Shown here one piece after another: positions 61,990 to 64,000 of a stretch of 64,000 bases of DNA. Each line of letters opens with the position of its first letter. Position 1 is the stretch's first letter. The notes beneath the pieces were generated by a model, which saw only the letters and a list, made by a program, of their open reading frames with translations, was not told where the DNA came from and did not search any database. Source of the DNA: Argyresthia goedartella (Eukaryota > Arthropoda > Insecta > Lepidoptera > Argyresthiidae). The position numbers and the translations under genes were made by a program. The stretch spans positions 23,678,552 through 23,742,551 of the forward strand of contig OX463832.1 in the NCBI GenBank assembly GCA_949825045.1, read 5' to 3'.

Positions 61990-62114
61990 CGTCGTCCGGC
62001 TCGTCTGGGTTGTCATCATTAAGACTCTGCACATACGAGTTGCCCGCGGGGTCGTCCAATACTATGGTGACTGCGCGGCGCCCCTCCAACACTTCCTCTA
62101 GGGTGGCCAGGAAC
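61990..62114 (-). CDS. ZPR1: ZPR1 zinc-finger protein, penultimate coding exon
   Basis: After acceptor CGCACAG the exon completes a Lys-type codon and reads FLATLEEVLEGRRAVTIVLD DPAGNSYVQSLNDDNPDEPD D plus one base of Gly. The donor is GTAACT. DDPAGNSY is the hallmark of the second ZPR1 domain, so this is the homologue of the region about 60-100 residues from the C-terminus. Upstream exons carrying the C4 zinc fingers are not in the window; they should lie past 64000. Confidence 0.9.
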
Positions 62115-62119
62115 CTGTG

Positions 62120-62787
62120 CGGACAGACATTGGGATTTCACATCGGTTATACTAAATCTAACACCAAACAAGTCAGACTAGTGACTCTGTGAGTTGTAGA
62201 CCTTGCCAATCTGTTGGTGGAAGGCTGAATTTCTAACGTTCAAACTTATGAAGCCACCTGGTTATGTACCATCATCAGCAGTTGTGGAAGACCACTGTAA
62301 GGGTCTTTTCCCATGCAGCCCAACACTTAAAAGTCATAAAACAAATGGCGATAGTGATAAATAAATAGAGTACGAAAGTAACCAATAACTTTGTGAACTA
62401 CATTTTGCGATCTAAAATCCGACCGATATTGACTTTTGACAAAAAAAAACTTCACGCATCCAACGACACCTCATTTGTCAAAATATGTCAAGCCGTTTGG
62501 GATTTAGCTTATTTGTTACATTTTCAAACGCGTCTCCGCCATTTTGAAAATATCCAAAAAAATGAACCTTAAATTATCGGACCTGCTCACAAAATTTCAC
62601 GGCAATGGGCTGAGAAATACGACCTGTAGAGGAGAACAGACGAAATGCGGACATGCGAAAGCATTTGTTCCCGTGCTGAAACGGAGACGCATCCCGCTCG
62701 CTCGGTCAACAACATAAATGTGTAGTCAAAGTTTGTCAATCAACACTATGACACCTATTCAATCGCAGCTCCTTTTCGGGTTACTTT
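62120..62787. other. ZPR1 intron, no recognised features
   Basis: It contains words shared with R1 (ACTTATGAAGCCACCTGGTT) near 62250 and otherwise unrecognised sequence. Confidence 0.35.
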
Positions 62788-63192
62788 AGAGCTCTTACAC
62801 ACAAGGCGCATGCGCGTCGGCAGTAGTCGACGGCAGCCTGAGGCTCGGCTGTCGGTAAAATTAACAACTCGATTCGTGGTGGTTGAACATTTGGACACAA
62901 GCATATTAAAATAAAGTTTATAACAGCTCACACTGAAAGCGAATATTGTGTGTTTTTTAGTTATTTCTTCATAAACACTGGTAATTTTTTAATTTTAGGA
63001 TATTTTCAATGTTTAGACGCAAGAACCATGTCAATATTATTTTTAGATCATCTATTTAATTTTAATTTTGGATGTTTTAAATCAGACAAATGAAAGTAAG
63101 GGGATGTCTTCAAAGCATATATTCTTTCGGTATTTGGGAATAAAACGTGTCGACAGCAGCCAATGCATATGCCGGTTGTGTAAGAGCTCCAC
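62788..63192. mobile_element. Short TIR element adjoining the terminal minisatellite
   Basis: GAGCTCTTACACACAAGGCG at the left and TATGCCGGTTGTGTAAGAGC at the right are imperfect inverted repeats of about 25 bp. The inside is AT-rich and non-coding. Confidence 0.55.
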
Positions 63193-64000
63193 TCCTTGAG
63201 TTATTGTGTAAGAGCTCTACTCCTTGAGTTTTTGTGTAATAGCTCTACTCCCTGAGTTATTGTGTAATAGCTCTACTCCTTGAGTTATTGTGTAAGAGCT
63301 CCACTACTTGAGTTATTGTGTAAGAGCCCTACTCCTTGAGTTATTGTGTAAGCACTCTACTCCTTGGGTTATTGTGTTATAGCTCTACTCCTTGAGTTAT
63401 TGTGTATAAGCTCTTCTCCTTGAGTTATTGTGTAAGAGCCCTACTCCTTGAGTTATTGCGTAAGACCTCTTCTCCTTGAGTTATTGTGTAAGAGCTCTAC
63501 TACTCCTTCAGTTATTGTGTAATAGCCCTACTCCTTGAGTTATTGCGTAAGACCTCTTCTCCTTGAGTTATTAGGTAAGATCTCTAATCCTTGAGTTATT
63601 GTGTAAGAACTCTACTCCTTCAGTTATTGTGTAAGAGCTCTACTCCCTGAGTTATTGTGTAATAGCTCTACTCCTTGAGTTATTGTGTAAGAGCTCCACT
63701 CCTTGAGTTATTGTGTAAGAGCTCTACTTCTTGAGTTATTGTGTAAGAGCCCTACTCCTTGAGTTATTGTGTAAGAGCTCTTCTCCTTGAGTTATTGTGT
63801 AAGACCTCTACTACTCCTTAAGTTATTGTGTAATAGCTCTACTACTTGAGTTATTGTGTAAGAACTCTACTCCTTGAGTTATTGTGTAAGGGCTCTACTA
63901 CTTGAGTTATTGAGTAAGGGCTCTACTGCTCGAGTTATTGTGTAATAGCTCTACTCCTAGAGTTATTCTGTACTCTACTCCTAGAGTTATTCTGTAATAG
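63167..64000. repeat. 28-bp minisatellite, about 30 copies, running off the right edge
   Basis: The unit is about TGTGTAAGAGCTCTACTCCT followed by TGAGTTAT, with many single-base variants (AGAGCTCC, AGAGCCC, AGACCTC, ATAGCTC). The first half of the unit equals the tip of the adjoining TIR. Confidence 0.93.

Noticed and set aside
63167..64000. Possible CRISPR-like or regulatory regular array
   Set aside because: The units are contiguous with point variants and no spacers; it is a minisatellite.

Overview
The window looks like nuclear DNA of an insect, most probably a moth or butterfly. It is AT-rich, its genes are split by GT-AG introns, and the introns are packed with short interspersed repeats, mariner/Tc1 elements and CR1/jockey-type LINEs of kinds familiar from Lepidoptera. 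The species cannot be named from sequence alone. No operons, rRNA genes, CRISPR arrays or convincing tRNA genes were seen.

Four host-type genes can be reconstructed. (1) A complete beta-tubulin gene on the + strand, 5691-46576, has 12 coding exons (1356 nt including stop, 451 aa) spread over 40.9 kb; about 97% of the locus is intron. (2) A complete two-exon RBM48-like gene (minor-spliceosome RNA-binding protein, 283 aa) lies on the - strand, 46955-48149, convergent with the tubulin gene. (3) A complete three-exon Myb/SANT-like DNA-binding protein (222 aa) is on the + strand, 54226-55170. (4) The last two coding exons of ZPR1 are on the - strand, 59310-62114; the rest of that gene must lie beyond the right edge.

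Most of the rest is mobile DNA. 1-5690 holds a decayed tyrosine-recombinase-like gene and a DD37D mariner copy with TIRs. Tubulin intron 1 holds a 47-bp satellite and several interspersed repeats. Introns 2-4 hold more of these, plus CCTAA-rich and GATTGAG-type minisatellites. Intron 5 (9.8 kb) holds a LINE inside an inverted-repeat-bounded unit, a (TG)n-bearing minisatellite and a dead Tc1 element. Intron 7 holds another LINE and a 31-bp minisatellite. Intron 9 (9.9 kb) is largely one 8.56-kb composite bounded by TIRs of about 60 bp, containing a large palindrome and a near-full-length two-ORF LINE. To the right, a P/THAP9-like transposase pseudogene at 50.8-53.1 kb and several nested TIR units lead to a 28-bp minisatellite that runs off the end.

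For reference, five interspersed families are labelled R1 (ends in the GAGTCCGACTCGCACTTGGC motif), R2 (starts with a CTCGAGAGT hairpin), R3 (tRNA-derived SINE), R4 (short repeat with a GAGCGAAGCGAAGC hairpin) and R5 (TIR element beginning TGGACGAATAA). The most notable structures are the nested inverted repeats around tubulin exon 5, an R3 SINE copy carrying a captured splice acceptor and 38 bp of tubulin exon 7, the intron-9 composite, a perfect 27-bp hairpin in the RBM48 intron, a four-monomer higher-order repeat at 44.2-44.9 kb, and duplicated ZPR1 exon remnants. No undescribed multi-gene system was recognised.
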